Below, piece by piece: positions 24,970-35,842 of a DNA stretch of 58,679 nt. Under the pieces are notes generated by a model. The model was not told where the DNA came from. It did no database searches and saw only the letters and a program-made list of their open reading frames with translations. The stretch is from contig NZ_FNOS01000009.1 in assembly GCF_900107115.1 (NCBI RefSeq), positions 1 to 58,679 on the forward strand, written 5' to 3'. The DNA is from Salimicrobium album. Lineage in GTDB: Bacteria > Bacillota > Bacilli > Bacillales > Halobacillaceae. The position numbers were made by a program, and so were the translations under genes. Each line of letters starts with the position of its first letter. The stretch's first letter is position 1.

Positions 24970-26943
24970 ATGGCAAATGTAAAGAAAACATCCGCGATGA
25001 GCGGACATTTATGGTTAATTTACTTCCTGTCCGTAATTCTGCTGGCTTTCATCTGGTATTATCAGTGGATGTTTGGACTCGTGATGACGCTGCTGCTTAT
25101 CGGTTCGATTTTTTACAGTATCCGTACCGAACAGCAGGTGATCAATGACACAGAGGAATATATATCGACTCTTTCCTATCGGGTGAAAAAAGTGGGGGAA
25201 GAAGCCCTTCTCGAAATGCCGATCGGCATCATTCTGTATAGTGACAACTATAAAGTGGAATGGGCGAACCCCTACATGAATAAGTTTGTGGATGGAGATA
25301 CCGTAGTAGGCTCCTCGCTGAACGAACTGTCGGAGAAACTGATTCCGAACATTAAAGAGAATAAAGACGAAGCGTGGATTAATCTCGGCGGTAACCAGAT
25401 GCAGACTATCATGAAGCAGGAAGACCGGCTGCTGTATCTGTTCGACCGGACGAAACAGACCGAGGTGGAATCGCGCTACCGGAATGAGCAGAGCGTGCTG
25501 GCGGTTATCTTCCTTGATAACTATGAAGAGCTCACCCAGGGGATGGACGATACGTCGAAAAGCCGCATCAACTCCCAAGTGACATCGATTCTGAACAAAT
25601 GGGCGGACGAGCACGGCATTTACTTGAAGCGCACGTCCCAGGAACGGTTTGTCGCCGTGATGACAAAAGAGATTCTGGCCGGACTCGAGAAGACGAAATT
25701 CGAAATTCTCGACGAGGTCCGTGAGCTGATTACGGATCAGAATATGCCGCTTACGTTAAGCTTCGGTATCGGCGTCGGCCCGATTACGCTCCCTGAGATG
25801 GGCGACCTGGCCCAGTCCAGTCTCGACCTTGCTCTCGGTCGCGGCGGTGATCAGGTGGCCATTAAAGATGAGACTGGAAAAGTACGCTTTTACGGCGGGA
25901 AGACGAATCCGATGGAAAAACGGACCCGCGTACGGGCCCGCGTTATTTCCCACGCTATGAAGGATCTCGTCCAGAGCAGTGAGAAAGTGCTTGTCATGGG
26001 CCACAAGTCACCGGACATGGATTCGGTCGGCGCGGCAATCGGTATTCTGAAAATCGCACAGGCCAACCAGAAAGAGGCATCGATCGTCGTGGATCCGGAA
26101 GATGTTGATACGGGTGTGCAGCGGATGATGGATGAAATCAAAAAAGACGAAGAACTGTGGGATTATTTCATATCTCCGGATGAGGCCCTGGAAACCGTTA
26201 CGAACGAGACGCTGATTGTCGTCGTGGATACGCATAAACCGAAAATGGTAGCCGAGGAGAAACTTCTGAACAAAACAGAACACGTCGTCGTCATCGACCA
26301 CCACAGAAGAGCGGAAGACTTCATTGCGGATCCGACGCTCGTCTACATGGAACCATACGCTTCGTCGACGGCGGAACTGGTCACCGAGCTTCTGGAGTAC
26401 CAGCCGAAGAAACTGAAACTGTCGATGCTTGAAGCCACCTCGCTCCTCGCAGGTATCATCGTCGATACGAAGAGTTTCACCCTCCGTACAGGATCGCGGA
26501 CGTTCGACGCCGCTTCCTACCTGAGAGGTAAAGGGGCGGACACTGTCCTCGTGCAGAAATTCCTGAAAGAGGATCTCGATATCTACGTCCGGCGGAGCCG
26601 TCTGATTGAGCAGGCGGAAATCTACAGGGACGGCGTCGCTATTTCGGCTGCGGAAAAAGGGGATATCTTCGGTCCGGTCGTCATCGCCCAGGCTGCCGAT
26701 ACGCTCCTTACGATGAGCGGTATCGAAGCCTCTTTCGTCATATCCGACCGGAAAGACGGCCAGGTCGGCATAAGCGCCCGGTCCCTCGGAGACGTAAACG
26801 TACAGGTGATCATGGAACAGATGAACGGCGGCGGGCACCTCACGAACGCCGCCACCCAGCTTGAAGACACAACGATTGAAGATGCGAAAGCATTATTGCA
26901 AGATATAATCGACGAGTATTTTGAAGGGGGAGAAGAAGAATGA
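24970..26943 (+). CDS. gdpP: Cyclic-di-AMP phosphodiesterase GdpP
   Basis: 657 residues. Two N-terminal membrane helices (about 17-52), a PAS-like haem or ligand domain (about 75-150), a degenerate GGDEF domain (about 170-300), then the DHH and DHHA1 catalytic domains. These include [13 protein letters not shown] from about residue 344, [12 protein letters not shown] near 440 and [11 protein letters not shown] near 620. It hydrolyses c-di-AMP to pApA, tuning potassium and osmolyte transport and cell-wall stress. The stop overlaps the start of rplI (ATGA). Confidence 0.95.
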   Translation: MANVKKTSAMSGHLWLIYFLSVILLAFIWYYQWMFGLVMTLLLIGSIFYSIRTEQQVINDTEEYISTLSYRVKKVGEEALLEMPIGIILYSDNYKVEWANPYMNKFVDGDTVVGSSLNELSEKLIPNIKENKDEAWINLGGNQMQTIMKQEDRLLYLFDRTKQTEVESRYRNEQSVLAVIFLDNYEELTQGMDDTSKSRINSQVTSILNKWADEHGIYLKRTSQERFVAVMTKEILAGLEKTKFEILDEVRELITDQNMPLTLSFGIGVGPITLPEMGDLAQSSLDLALGRGGDQVAIKDETGKVRFYGGKTNPMEKRTRVRARVISHAMKDLVQSSEKVLVMGHKSPDMDSVGAAIGILKIAQANQKEASIVVDPEDVDTGVQRMMDEIKKDEELWDYFISPDEALETVTNETLIVVVDTHKPKMVAEEKLLNKTEHVVVIDHHRRAEDFIADPTLVYMEPYASSTAELVTELLEYQPKKLKLSMLEATSLLAGIIVDTKSFTLRTGSRTFDAASYLRGKGADTVLVQKFLKEDLDIYVRRSRLIEQAEIYRDGVAISAAEKGDIFGPVVIAQAADTLLTMSGIEASFVISDRKDGQVGISARSLGDVNVQVIMEQMNGGGHLTNAATQLEDTTIEDAKALLQDIIDEYFEGGEEE

Positions 26944-27386
26944 AAGTAATATTCAACAAAGACGTCAAAGGCAAAGGCAAAAAAGGAGAAATCAAGAACG
27001 TCTCCGACGGCTACGCCCGCAACTATCTTCTGAAACACAACCTTGCTGTCGAGGCTACGAAAGCGAACGTGGACGCACAGAAAGCCAAGGACAAAAAAGA
27101 AGAAGAAAAAGCTCAGCAGGAAGTGGAAGAAGCGAAGCAGCTGAAAGAGGAACTTAAAAATATCGAAGTGAAGCTTGCAGCTAAATCCGGGGGCAGCGGC
27201 CGCCTCTTCGGCTCGATTCCGAGCAAACAGATTTCCGAGCAGTTGAAGAAAGACCACGACATCTCCATCGACAAACGTAAGATCGAGATGGACGACCCGA
27301 TCCGTACGCTCGGATACACGGAAGTTCCGGTGAAGCTTCATCCTGAAGTGACCGGAACGATCCGGGTACACGTAGCGGAGAAATAG
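26940..27386 (+). CDS. rplI: 50S ribosomal protein bL9
   Basis: 148 residues. [36 protein letters not shown] is the N-terminal rRNA-binding domain. A long charged helix follows (residues 45-80, [24 protein letters not shown]), then the C-terminal domain with [16 protein letters not shown] and [15 protein letters not shown]. Translationally coupled to gdpP by a 4-base overlap; 28 bases to dnaB. Confidence 0.97.
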   Translation: MKVIFNKDVKGKGKKGEIKNVSDGYARNYLLKHNLAVEATKANVDAQKAKDKKEEEKAQQEVEEAKQLKEELKNIEVKLAAKSGGSGRLFGSIPSKQISEQLKKDHDISIDKRKIEMDDPIRTLGYTEVPVKLHPEVTGTIRVHVAEK

Positions 27387-27414
27387 GAGCAATGATTAAG
27401 AGGAGGCAAAACCA

Positions 27415-28776
27415 GTGAATGAATTTTTTCAGGACCGTACGCCGCCTCACAATATAGAAGCGGAACAGGCGGTGCTCGGCGCCGTCTTCCTGGAGCCTTC
27501 GGCGATGACGACTGCGGCTGAACATCTGCTTCCTGAAGATTTTTATCGTGCCAGCCACCAGCGGATTTTTGAAGTGATGCTCGGGCTTTCCGATCGTGGA
27601 GAACCGATCGACCTCGTGACGGTGACGACAGCCCTGTCGAACAACCGGACACTCGAAGAGATCGGCGGGGTTTCCTATTTGAGCGACATCGCCAATTCGG
27701 TGCCGACCGCTGCAAACATCAGCTACTACACGGATATCGTCAGCGAGAAATCGACGCTCCGGCAGTTGATCCGGACAGCGACGGAAATTGTGACGAACGG
27801 CTATGCGGAAGAAGATGACATCGAGGACGTACTGAACCAGGCGGAAAAAGAAATTCTCGATGTGTCCCAGCGGAAGAACTCCCAGGCTTTCAAAAACATC
27901 AAAGACGTCCTGATCGACGTGTATGATAATATTGAACAGCTTCACCAGAGTGACGGCAACATCACCGGAATCCCGACCGGCTACAGGGATCTCGATACGA
28001 TCACCTCCGGCTTCCAGCGAAACGACCTGATCATCATCGCGGCCCGTCCGTCGATGGGTAAGACGGCATTCGCCCTGAATATCGCGCAGAACGTAGCCGG
28101 TCAGACAGGAGAGAACGTTGCGATCTTCAGTCTGGAAATGGGCGCCGATCAGCTCGTCTCCCGTATGCTCTGTGCGGAAGGCAACATAGACGCCCAGCGT
28201 CTGCGTACCGGAAAAATGGAATCCGATGACTGGAACAAACTGACGATGGCGATGGGAAGTCTTTCGAACGCAGGGATTTATATAGACGACACGCCGGGCG
28301 TGCGCGTCAACGAAATCCGATCGAAGTGCCGTCGCCTTAAACAGGAGCACGGCATCGGGATGATTCTCATCGATTACCTGCAGCTCATTCAGGGGAGCGG
28401 AAACTCCCGGGAGAACCGTCAGCAGGAAGTATCGGAAATCTCCCGTTCCCTGAAAGGGCTGGCGCGTGAACTGAACGTTCCGCTCATCGCTCTTTCCCAG
28501 CTCTCCCGTGGAGTGGAATCACGTCAGGACAAACGTCCGATGATGTCCGACCTGAGGGAATCCGGGTCGATTGAGCAGGATGCCGATATCGTCGGTTTCC
28601 TGTACCGGGATGATTATTACGATCAGGAATCGGAGAACCAGAACATTATCGAAATCATTATAGCGAAACAGCGGAATGGCCCGGTCGGCAACGTCGAACT
28701 TGCCTTCGTGAAAGAATACAACAAGTTCGTCGACCTCGACCACCGCTACAGCGATTCAGATATTCCCCCTGCCTAG
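27415..28776 (+). CDS. dnaB: Replicative DNA helicase (DnaB; DnaC in B. subtilis)
   Basis: 453 residues, start GTG after AAGAGGAGGC. N-terminal DnaG-interacting domain (PPHNIEAEQAVLGAVFLEP), linker helix, RecA-like ATPase with Walker A ARPSMGKTAFALN, FSLEMGADQLVSRML, Walker B MILIDYLQLI and arginine-finger region. SQLSRGVESRQDKRPMMSDLRESGSIEQDAD is diagnostic. No intein. Follows rplI as in most Bacillaceae; terminator overlaps the stop codon (28764-28795). Confidence 0.97.
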   Translation: MNEFFQDRTPPHNIEAEQAVLGAVFLEPSAMTTAAEHLLPEDFYRASHQRIFEVMLGLSDRGEPIDLVTVTTALSNNRTLEEIGGVSYLSDIANSVPTAANISYYTDIVSEKSTLRQLIRTATEIVTNGYAEEDDIEDVLNQAEKEILDVSQRKNSQAFKNIKDVLIDVYDNIEQLHQSDGNITGIPTGYRDLDTITSGFQRNDLIIIAARPSMGKTAFALNIAQNVAGQTGENVAIFSLEMGADQLVSRMLCAEGNIDAQRLRTGKMESDDWNKLTMAMGSLSNAGIYIDDTPGVRVNEIRSKCRRLKQEHGIGMILIDYLQLIQGSGNSRENRQQEVSEISRSLKGLARELNVPLIALSQLSRGVESRQDKRPMMSDLRESGSIEQDADIVGFLYRDDYYDQESENQNIIEIIIAKQRNGPVGNVELAFVKEYNKFVDLDHRYSDSDIPPA

Positions 28777-28795
28777 CGCAGAGGGGGATTTTTTC
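28764..28795 (+). terminator. Terminator of the gdpP-rplI-dnaB operon
   Basis: TCCCCCT / AGGGGGA stem around the TAG stop of dnaB, followed by TTTTTT. Confidence 0.8.
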
Positions 28796-28811
28796 GGTCA
28801 TAAAACAATAA

Positions 28812-28855
28812 TTTAACGAATATTAATAGTTATTAACTGTTTAATGTTCGGTTTT
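28812..28855. promoter_or_regulatory. PurR operator upstream of purA
   Basis: The complement of 28843-28855 reads AAAACCGAACATT, an exact match to the Bacillus PurBox AWWWCCGAACWWT. A weaker, opposite copy (TTTAACGAATATT, 28812-28824, keeping CGAA) lies 18 bases away, the usual two-box geometry. Confidence 0.8.
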
Positions 28856-28857
28856 TG

Positions 28858-28886
28858 TTGACGGTGCTCTGTATTATTGGTAAACT
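28858..28886 (+). promoter_or_regulatory. purA promoter
   Basis: TTGACG (28858-28863), 17 bases, TAAACT (28881-28886), immediately downstream of the PurBox. Confidence 0.7.
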
Positions 28887-28888
28887 GA

Positions 28889-30208
<1,320 letters not shown>

Positions 30209-30218
30209 ACGTTTTGCC

Positions 30219-30253
30219 AAAGACCTTTTGCATAGTCAAAGGGTCTTTCCTTT
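30219..30253 (+). terminator. Terminator of purA
   Basis: AAAGACCTTTTG / CAAAGGGTCTTT stem with a 6-base loop and T-rich tail. Confidence 0.8.
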
Positions 30254-30286
30254 ATTCAGAATAAATTCGGTTCGGGAGGAATAAAG

Positions 30287-30829
30287 ATGAAAATATGTAT
30301 TTTTGCGGGGTCCCGTAAAGGAAAGAACCCCGAGTATGAAAAAAAGGCCGGTGAACTCGGCAGGCTGCTCGCCAGACAGGGAATCACGGTCGTCTACGGA
30401 GGGTCGAGTGCGGGACTGATGGGAGCTCTCGCCAACGGCGCGCTGTCGGAGGGCGGCGAAGTGATCGGCGTTATGCCCCGCCAGCTCGACGGTATCGAAG
30501 TGTCCCACACGAAACTGACGCAGCTCATACAGGTGGACACGATGCACGAGCGGAAAGCGAAAATGGCCGAACTCGCAGACGGCTATATCGCCCTTCCCGG
30601 AGGTTTCGGTACGCTTGAGGAACTGACGGAAACGATTACGTGGGCGCAGATAGGTATCCACCACAAACCGGTCGGACTGCTGAACGCGGCAGGCTACTAC
30701 ACCCCTTTCATGACGATGGTGGAACACGCCGTAGAATCCGGGTTTGTGGACGTTGAACACGCGAACCGTCTGAAGCTGGAAGAAGACCCCGCCGACCTTA
30801 TCAATGCTTTAGGGGAAGTAAAGAAATGA
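30287..30829 (+). CDS. LOG family protein (nucleoside 5'-monophosphate phosphoribohydrolase)
   Basis: 180 residues, TIGR00730/LOG family (YvdD-like). Conserved PGGFGTLEELTE (PGGxGTxxE, residues about 103-114) and a GG-rich N-terminal nucleotide fold (FAGSRKG, VYGGSSAGLMGALANGA), with HERKAKM. Such enzymes release a base from nucleoside monophosphates (cytokinin activation in plants, nucleotide salvage or pyrimidine hydrolysis in bacteria). The bacterial substrate is not established here. RBS GGGAGGAATAAAG. Confidence 0.88.
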   Translation: MKICIFAGSRKGKNPEYEKKAGELGRLLARQGITVVYGGSSAGLMGALANGALSEGGEVIGVMPRQLDGIEVSHTKLTQLIQVDTMHERKAKMAELADGYIALPGGFGTLEELTETITWAQIGIHHKPVGLLNAAGYYTPFMTMVEHAVESGFVDVEHANRLKLEEDPADLINALGEVKK

Positions 30830-30838
30830 TACCCGCTA

Positions 30839-30867
30839 TTGCCGACAGCGACAAGCTATGGTAAGAT
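30839..30867 (+). promoter_or_regulatory. tRNA-Phe promoter
   Basis: TTGCCG (30839-30844), 17 bases, TAAGAT (30862-30867) with a TGG extended -10, 38 bases before the tRNA. Confidence 0.75.
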
Positions 30868-30905
30868 AGGTTTCGTTGTCAGGCATTGGCGCCTGTCATT
30901 CCCGC

Positions 30906-30978
<73 letters not shown>

Positions 30979-30988
30979 CTCCAGACGA

Positions 30989-31021
30989 AGTACTCTGATA
31001 TTGATCAGGGTACTTTTTTTA
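30989..31021 (+). terminator. Terminator of tRNA-Phe
   Basis: AGTACTCTGAT / ATCAGGGTACT with a 4-base loop and seven or more Ts. Confidence 0.9.
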
Positions 31022-31184
31022 TGTTTGCAGCCAGGTTATAGTGCTTCCAAAATTAAAAAATGATAAGTAAATTTTCACATTGATTGTCCGCTTAAGGCGA
31101 TTAATAGTGGCATTTAGCAGTTATACTGAACTTCTGTAAACATAAAATACCTTTCCCGACAGCTCGAAACCAGCAAAATGAGTT

Positions 31185-31248
31185 TTGACTTGTTTGATTT
31201 TTATGTTAATATGAACACGTTCATAAAAAGAACATGTTCATATTAACA
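31185..31248 (+). promoter_or_regulatory. Promoter and tandem palindromic operator of the BCCT operon
   Basis: TTGACT (31185-31190) and a TAATAT -10 (31207-31212). Two operator-like dyads follow: ATGAACACGTTCAT (31211-31224) and AAGAACATGTTCAT (31228-31241). The outer arms form a 14-bp perfect inverted repeat, TGTTAATATGAACA at 31204-31217 and TGTTCATATTAACA at 31235-31248. The layout indicates repression, most simply by the TetR protein encoded in the operon. Between the tRNA terminator and this site (31022-31184) I see nothing else. Confidence 0.75.
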
Positions 31249-31266
31249 GGGGGGATGTAGACGCTT

Positions 31267-32802
31267 ATGATTAATTCAAAACTAGAAAAAACTATTTTTT
31301 GGCCATCTTTAATACTCGTGTTAACCGTCACCATATTACTTGTAACTTTCCGTGAAACGGCAGCACCAGCTATTTCCGGAATGATGAGTGCAATAAACAA
31401 CCGACTTGACTGGGCATTCGAGTTTCTAACAATCGGACTTTTTGTCATATTGATATGGCTTATGATGAGTCGCTATGGAAAAATTAAATTAGGAAATCCG
31501 GAAGATCAACCTGAGTTTTCAAGATTCAGTTGGGGCGGGATGCTTTTCTGTGCAGGAATGGGAACCAGCATTATGTTCTGGTCTATCGTTGAACCTCTAT
31601 ACTACTTTTCAGGACCGCCATTCGGAATCGAAGCCGAATCAAATAAAGCTGCTGAGTATGCCGTCAGCTATGGGCTTTTCCACTGGGGAATATCTGCCTG
31701 GGCTTTATATGCACTGCCAGCAGTTGTTATGGCTTACAGTTTTTATGTGAGGAAAGATCGTTCGTTAAAAATAAGTGCCGCGTGCCGGGGAGTTCTCGGG
31801 AAACATGCAGATGGTTTTATCGGAAAAGCTATCGACGTGCTTGTTATCTGGAGCATGATAGGAGGGCTTGGAACTTCTCTGGGACTTGGAGTTCCGATGG
31901 TCGCTGCTGTTATCGGCAGTCTGTTTGGTATTGAACCTTCACTGTGGTTAAATATTACTATTATTATTATTTGGACAATTATTTTCAGTTCCAGTGCATA
32001 CTTTGGGTTATACAAAGGTATACGCAAACTTAGTGACTGGAACGTTTACATGGCGCTTGGACTAGCAGCTTTCGTTATCATTGTGGGACCCACGTTTTTC
32101 CTTCTGTCCTATTTTACGGACAGCCTTGGTATTATGCTTGATAAGTTCATGCGAATGAGTTTACATACGGATCCAATTAATCAAGGAGGTTTCCCTCAGG
32201 CCTGGACAGTTTTCTACTGGGCATGGTTCGCGGCAACCGCGCCGTTTATCGGTATTTTTATCGCCCGTATTTCGAAAGGAAGAAGTCTTAGGGAGCTTGT
32301 ATCGAACGTGCTGCTTTGGGGAACAGTCGGAAGCTGGTTATACTTTGGGGTCTTCGGAGGATATGCCATTAATCTCCAGTTGACGGATCAGTTGGAGTTA
32401 ACCTCTGTGCTGTCGGAGGAGGGAGGACCCGCTGTAATAGTGGAAGTTTTGCAGTCGCTGCCTCTTTCTGTTGTAGTGTCTACCTTCTTCGTACTCCTGG
32501 GTTTTGTTTTTTTGGCTACCTCTCTTGATTCCGCAAGTTATGTTATCGCCAGCGTAGCTACTAAAGAACTCGCAGACGGGGCAGAGCCGGCACGTTGGCA
32601 CAGGTTGTTATGGGGAATTCTTCTTTCAGCGCTCGCTATCAGCCTAACTATTGTAGGAGGGCTCGATGTCGTACAGACTTCCTCGGTGCTTGTATCAGTG
32701 CCTGTCCTGCTGATGTACATTCTCATGTCTTATTCTTTGATAAAATGGTTAAAGAATAATGAACATCTACACGTATACGTGGATGATAAAAAGCGAGGCT
32801 GA
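31267..32802 (+). CDS. BCCT family transporter (betaine/carnitine/choline type)
   Basis: 511 residues with twelve membrane helices. BCCT hallmarks: AGMGTSIMFWSIVEPLYYFSGPPFG (the aromatic/Gly-rich helix 3 region), FHWGISAWALYALPAVVMAYSFYVRKD, and FYWAWFAATAPFIGIFIARISKGRSLREL (the Trp-rich signature in helix 8). The transporter takes up quaternary ammonium compounds with Na+ or H+. No long C-terminal osmosensory extension is seen (it ends KKRG), so a nutritional more than a purely osmotic role is possible. First gene of a three-gene operon with a TetR regulator and a hydrolase. Confidence 0.9.
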   Translation: MINSKLEKTIFWPSLILVLTVTILLVTFRETAAPAISGMMSAINNRLDWAFEFLTIGLFVILIWLMMSRYGKIKLGNPEDQPEFSRFSWGGMLFCAGMGTSIMFWSIVEPLYYFSGPPFGIEAESNKAAEYAVSYGLFHWGISAWALYALPAVVMAYSFYVRKDRSLKISAACRGVLGKHADGFIGKAIDVLVIWSMIGGLGTSLGLGVPMVAAVIGSLFGIEPSLWLNITIIIIWTIIFSSSAYFGLYKGIRKLSDWNVYMALGLAAFVIIVGPTFFLLSYFTDSLGIMLDKFMRMSLHTDPINQGGFPQAWTVFYWAWFAATAPFIGIFIARISKGRSLRELVSNVLLWGTVGSWLYFGVFGGYAINLQLTDQLELTSVLSEEGGPAVIVEVLQSLPLSVVVSTFFVLLGFVFLATSLDSASYVIASVATKELADGAEPARWHRLLWGILLSALAISLTIVGGLDVVQTSSVLVSVPVLLMYILMSYSLIKWLKNNEHLHVYVDDKKRG

Positions 32803-32807
32803 CATAT

Positions 32808-33506
32808 ATGCAAACGAATAGAAAACAACTGAAAAACGCAAGAATGTGGAAGTACTTCATGGAAGCGGCAGTTGAAACGATCGAAGAATCAGGGATTGAA
32901 AAAGTGACTATTCGTAAAATAGCGGATCGGGCAGGGTTCACCAGCTCCACCGCCTACAACTATTTTAAAGATCTATCCCACCTTAAGTTTTTCGCGGCGA
33001 TGCGTTTTACGAAAAGTTATACAGAAGAGCTCCCCTACTATCTTGATAAGGGAGAAAACACTATAGAGAAATGGCTGTGCGCCTGGGCTTGTTTCTGTAA
33101 GCACAGTTTTGAGCAGCCTAAGATTTACGAAGTCCTGTTTATGGATAACGTTGGGGGATCTGCACAAGATCTTCTTGATCATTATTACTCGATGTTCGAG
33201 GAGGATCTGATCGGTCTGCCGGAGGATGTGCGTTCTATCGTGATGGAACATAGCTTTTTGAAAAGGAGTGTTCTGTTCATACAACAGGCTGTCGAGGAAG
33301 GACTTCTTAAGGAAGAAAAAATTGAGGTCGTATCCGATATGACACTAATGATATGGAAAGGAATTATGAGTACTTTTATCAATGAAAGACGGTCGCTTAC
33401 TAAAGAAGAAGCGGTAAGTCTGACACTTTCTTATGTGAAACAGACGCTCAGTCATGCTGTGCCCGAAGAAGAGAAAAAGAGGATTAACTGGGATATAGAA
33501 TTATAG
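32808..33506 (+). CDS. TetR/AcrR family regulator
   Basis: 232 residues. N-terminal HTH at about 28-60: VETIEESGIEKVTIRKIADRAGFTSSTAYNYFKDLSHL. The ligand domain is all-helical with several cysteines and aromatics (WLCAWACFCKHSF). It starts 5 bases after the transporter's stop and 18 bases before the hydrolase gene, so it is co-transcribed. It is the natural candidate to bind the tandem GAACAyGTTC palindromes upstream of the operon. The inducer is unknown and could be the transported substrate or its cleavage product. Confidence 0.88.
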   Translation: MQTNRKQLKNARMWKYFMEAAVETIEESGIEKVTIRKIADRAGFTSSTAYNYFKDLSHLKFFAAMRFTKSYTEELPYYLDKGENTIEKWLCAWACFCKHSFEQPKIYEVLFMDNVGGSAQDLLDHYYSMFEEDLIGLPEDVRSIVMEHSFLKRSVLFIQQAVEEGLLKEEKIEVVSDMTLMIWKGIMSTFINERRSLTKEEAVSLTLSYVKQTLSHAVPEEEKKRINWDIEL

Positions 33507-33524
33507 GAGAGGTGCGATATACAA

Positions 33525-35576
33525 ATGGTTTTTAATATCAAAGATTCTGAACACCGAAGTGTAAAAACTGAATTCCCGAGAAAGACAGTGAAGTGGGAGA
33601 ATGTGTGGATTCCGATGAAGGATGGGGCGAAACTTGCGGCTACTATCTGGATTCCGGAGGACGCTGAAAAATCTCCGGTTCCTGCTATTCTGGAATATCT
33701 TCCTTACAGGAAAGATGATTTCACAGCTATACGTGATTCGGCAAGACACCCTTATTTTGCAGGACATGGGTACGCCAGTATTCGTGTGGACATAAGAGGT
33801 ACCGGGAATTCAGATGGTATCCTGTTGGACGAATATACAGAGCAGGAACATACTGATGCATTGGAGATTTTTGACTGGATTGAAAAGCAGTCCTGGTCGA
33901 CCGGGGCCGTTGGTATGATCGGTAAGTCATGGGGAGGCTTTAATGGATTGCAGGTCGCAGCGCATCAGCATCCGGCTTTAAAGACCGTTATTTCTCTCTG
34001 TTCCACAGACGACCGTTATGCTGATGATGTACACTACCGCGGAGGGAACATTCTTGCCTCTGATATGCTCTGGTGGGCGTCAACGATGTTTGCATACAAC
34101 GCCCGCCCGCAGGATCCCGAAGTTGTGGGGGAAAGTTGGAGAGATAACTGGATTGACCGAATCGAAAACACCCCTCCGTTTGTAGAGGAGTGGATGAGTC
34201 ATCAGACACGTGACGATTATTGGAAACACGGTTCTATTTGCGAAAATTATGCAGACGTTGATATCCCAGTACTGGCTGTAAGCGGGTGGCAGGACGGATA
34301 TACCGATGCTGTCTTCCGGCTTCTCGAAAATCTTCCTGGGGAAAGTAGAGGTATAATAGGTCCATGGGCACATGAGTTTCCGGAAGTTGCTATTCCGGAA
34401 CCTACCATCGGTTTCCTCCAGGAGTGTGTGCGCTGGTGGGACCAGTGGCTGAAAGGATTAGACACCGGGGTCAAGGAGGAACCTAAGCTTACTACATGGA
34501 TTCAGGATAGCGTTAAACCGGCCGTAAGTTATGACGAACGTCCGGGGAAATGGGTAGCAGATAAGGGCTGGCCTTCAGAAAATATTACACTGGAAGCATG
34601 GTACGTCACCCCGGGAGCATTACTGGAACATGCTCCATCGTCCAGTGAAATTCTCGTACCTTCCGTACAGGAACATGGATTTTATGCAGGGACATATTGC
34701 CCGTTCGGTCAACCTGGGGATCTTCCGGCTGACCAGCGTCTGGAAAATGGAAAAGCTGTAGTTTTTCACTCTGAACCGATAGAAAAAGATGAAGAATATT
34801 TGGGTCACCCGTATTTTCATATGAAGTTCTCTTCTAATAAAGAAAATGCTTTCGTAGCGGTCCGCCTTTCGGATAAGGCACCGACAGGCGAATCAACCCT
34901 TATCAGCTGGGGGATGTTGAACTTAAACCATCTCAATTCGCACGAAAACCCGGAGAACCTTGTACCGGGAGAAATTTATGAGGCAACCGTCAAGCTTGAT
35001 TCACTCGGTCAACAAATTCCAAAGGACCACCGTCTGGAAGTTGCAATCTCTCCAACGTACTGGCCACAGGCGTGGCCTTCTCCGGAACCGGTAGAGCTTA
35101 CGTTATACACAGGCGAAAAAACATTTATTGAAATGCCTCGCCGCACTCCGTCAGAGGAAGATCAAAAAGCAGGGCATTTCAGTCGTCCAGAAACGGCGCC
35201 TGTCATGGAGCGTGAAATTTTAAGAGAAGAAGAAAGAACTCAAGAAATCGTTCACGATCCAATCGGTCAAAGCTGGACCCTGAATGACTACTCGGATGAA
35301 GGGAAACGGCGTCTTCCGGCAAATGGGCTGGAATATGGAAGTATCAACCGGAACCGTTATGTAATTGAGGAAGGAAGACCTCAGTCGGCGAAAGTTGAAT
35401 GCGAATGGGAGCTGACTGTCGGACGCGGAAAATGGCAGACAAAGCTTGAGACATATAGCAGTATGACAAGCGATGAATCCAATTTCTATCTTAAAAACGA
35501 AATTGCTGCTTACGAAAACAATAAGCTTGTGGCGGAAAAAAATTGGAACAAAACAATTCCTCGCGTATACAATTGA
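33525..35576 (+). CDS. CocE/NonD family hydrolase (peptidase S15/PepX-like)
   Basis: 683 residues. N-terminal alpha/beta hydrolase: nucleophile Ser135 in GKSWGG, acid in GWQDGYTD (Asp257 or Asp261), His283 in GPWAHEF; oxyanion tyrosine likely in YLPYRKDD. The C-terminal third (from about residue 345) is the PepX_C jelly-roll with PYFHMKFSSN and LEVAISPTYWPQAWPSPEP. Members include cocaine esterase, acyl-amino-acid hydrolases and X-Pro dipeptidyl peptidases. There is no signal peptide, so it acts on imported substrate. Co-transcription with a BCCT transporter suggests an ester or amide of a betaine- or choline-like compound; this is inference. Terminator at 35611-35650. Confidence 0.87.
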   Translation: MVFNIKDSEHRSVKTEFPRKTVKWENVWIPMKDGAKLAATIWIPEDAEKSPVPAILEYLPYRKDDFTAIRDSARHPYFAGHGYASIRVDIRGTGNSDGILLDEYTEQEHTDALEIFDWIEKQSWSTGAVGMIGKSWGGFNGLQVAAHQHPALKTVISLCSTDDRYADDVHYRGGNILASDMLWWASTMFAYNARPQDPEVVGESWRDNWIDRIENTPPFVEEWMSHQTRDDYWKHGSICENYADVDIPVLAVSGWQDGYTDAVFRLLENLPGESRGIIGPWAHEFPEVAIPEPTIGFLQECVRWWDQWLKGLDTGVKEEPKLTTWIQDSVKPAVSYDERPGKWVADKGWPSENITLEAWYVTPGALLEHAPSSSEILVPSVQEHGFYAGTYCPFGQPGDLPADQRLENGKAVVFHSEPIEKDEEYLGHPYFHMKFSSNKENAFVAVRLSDKAPTGESTLISWGMLNLNHLNSHENPENLVPGEIYEATVKLDSLGQQIPKDHRLEVAISPTYWPQAWPSPEPVELTLYTGEKTFIEMPRRTPSEEDQKAGHFSRPETAPVMEREILREEERTQEIVHDPIGQSWTLNDYSDEGKRRLPANGLEYGSINRNRYVIEEGRPQSAKVECEWELTVGRGKWQTKLETYSSMTSDESNFYLKNEIAAYENNKLVAEKNWNKTIPRVYN

Positions 35577-35610
35577 GTATAGCTTTGCTTTTTAATTAAA
35601 AATATTCTAA

Positions 35611-35650
35611 AATAACTGGACCCTTGGTAAAAAAAGGGTCCAGTTATTTT
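35611..35650 (+). terminator. Terminator of the BCCT-TetR-CocE operon
   Basis: AATAACTGGACCCT / AGGGTCCAGTTATT with an 11-base loop and a T-rich tail. Confidence 0.9.
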
Positions 35651-35724
35651 AATATACACTCTGTTATACAGCGGAATTCTGCGTATATCCATTTCAAGGT
35701 GGAAGGGTCTTCAACTTCAGCAGA

Positions 35725-35842
35725 AATCGTGCCCTTCAGAGGGACAATTCTCTTCCGAAGGTAACGATTATCCCGTAATCCTTACCTTCGGAAGTACGCA
35801 GGAGGCGTGAAAGTAACGATTCCTCTATTATCGTGCCCTTCG
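35725..35842. repeat. Cluster of ATCGTKMCCTTC motifs (CocE-walR gap)
   Basis: Five variants of AATCGT(G/T)(A/C)CCTTCGG in both orientations: 35725 (AATCGTGCCCTTC), 35752-35769 (inverted, CTTCCGAAGGTAACGATT), 35777 (AATCCTTACCTTCGGAAG), 35812 (inverted, AGTAACGATT), 35829 (TATCGTGCCCTTCG). Same motif as 22827-22980. The rest of 35651-36001 shows only a candidate walR -10 (TAGAAT, 35952). Confidence 0.65.
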
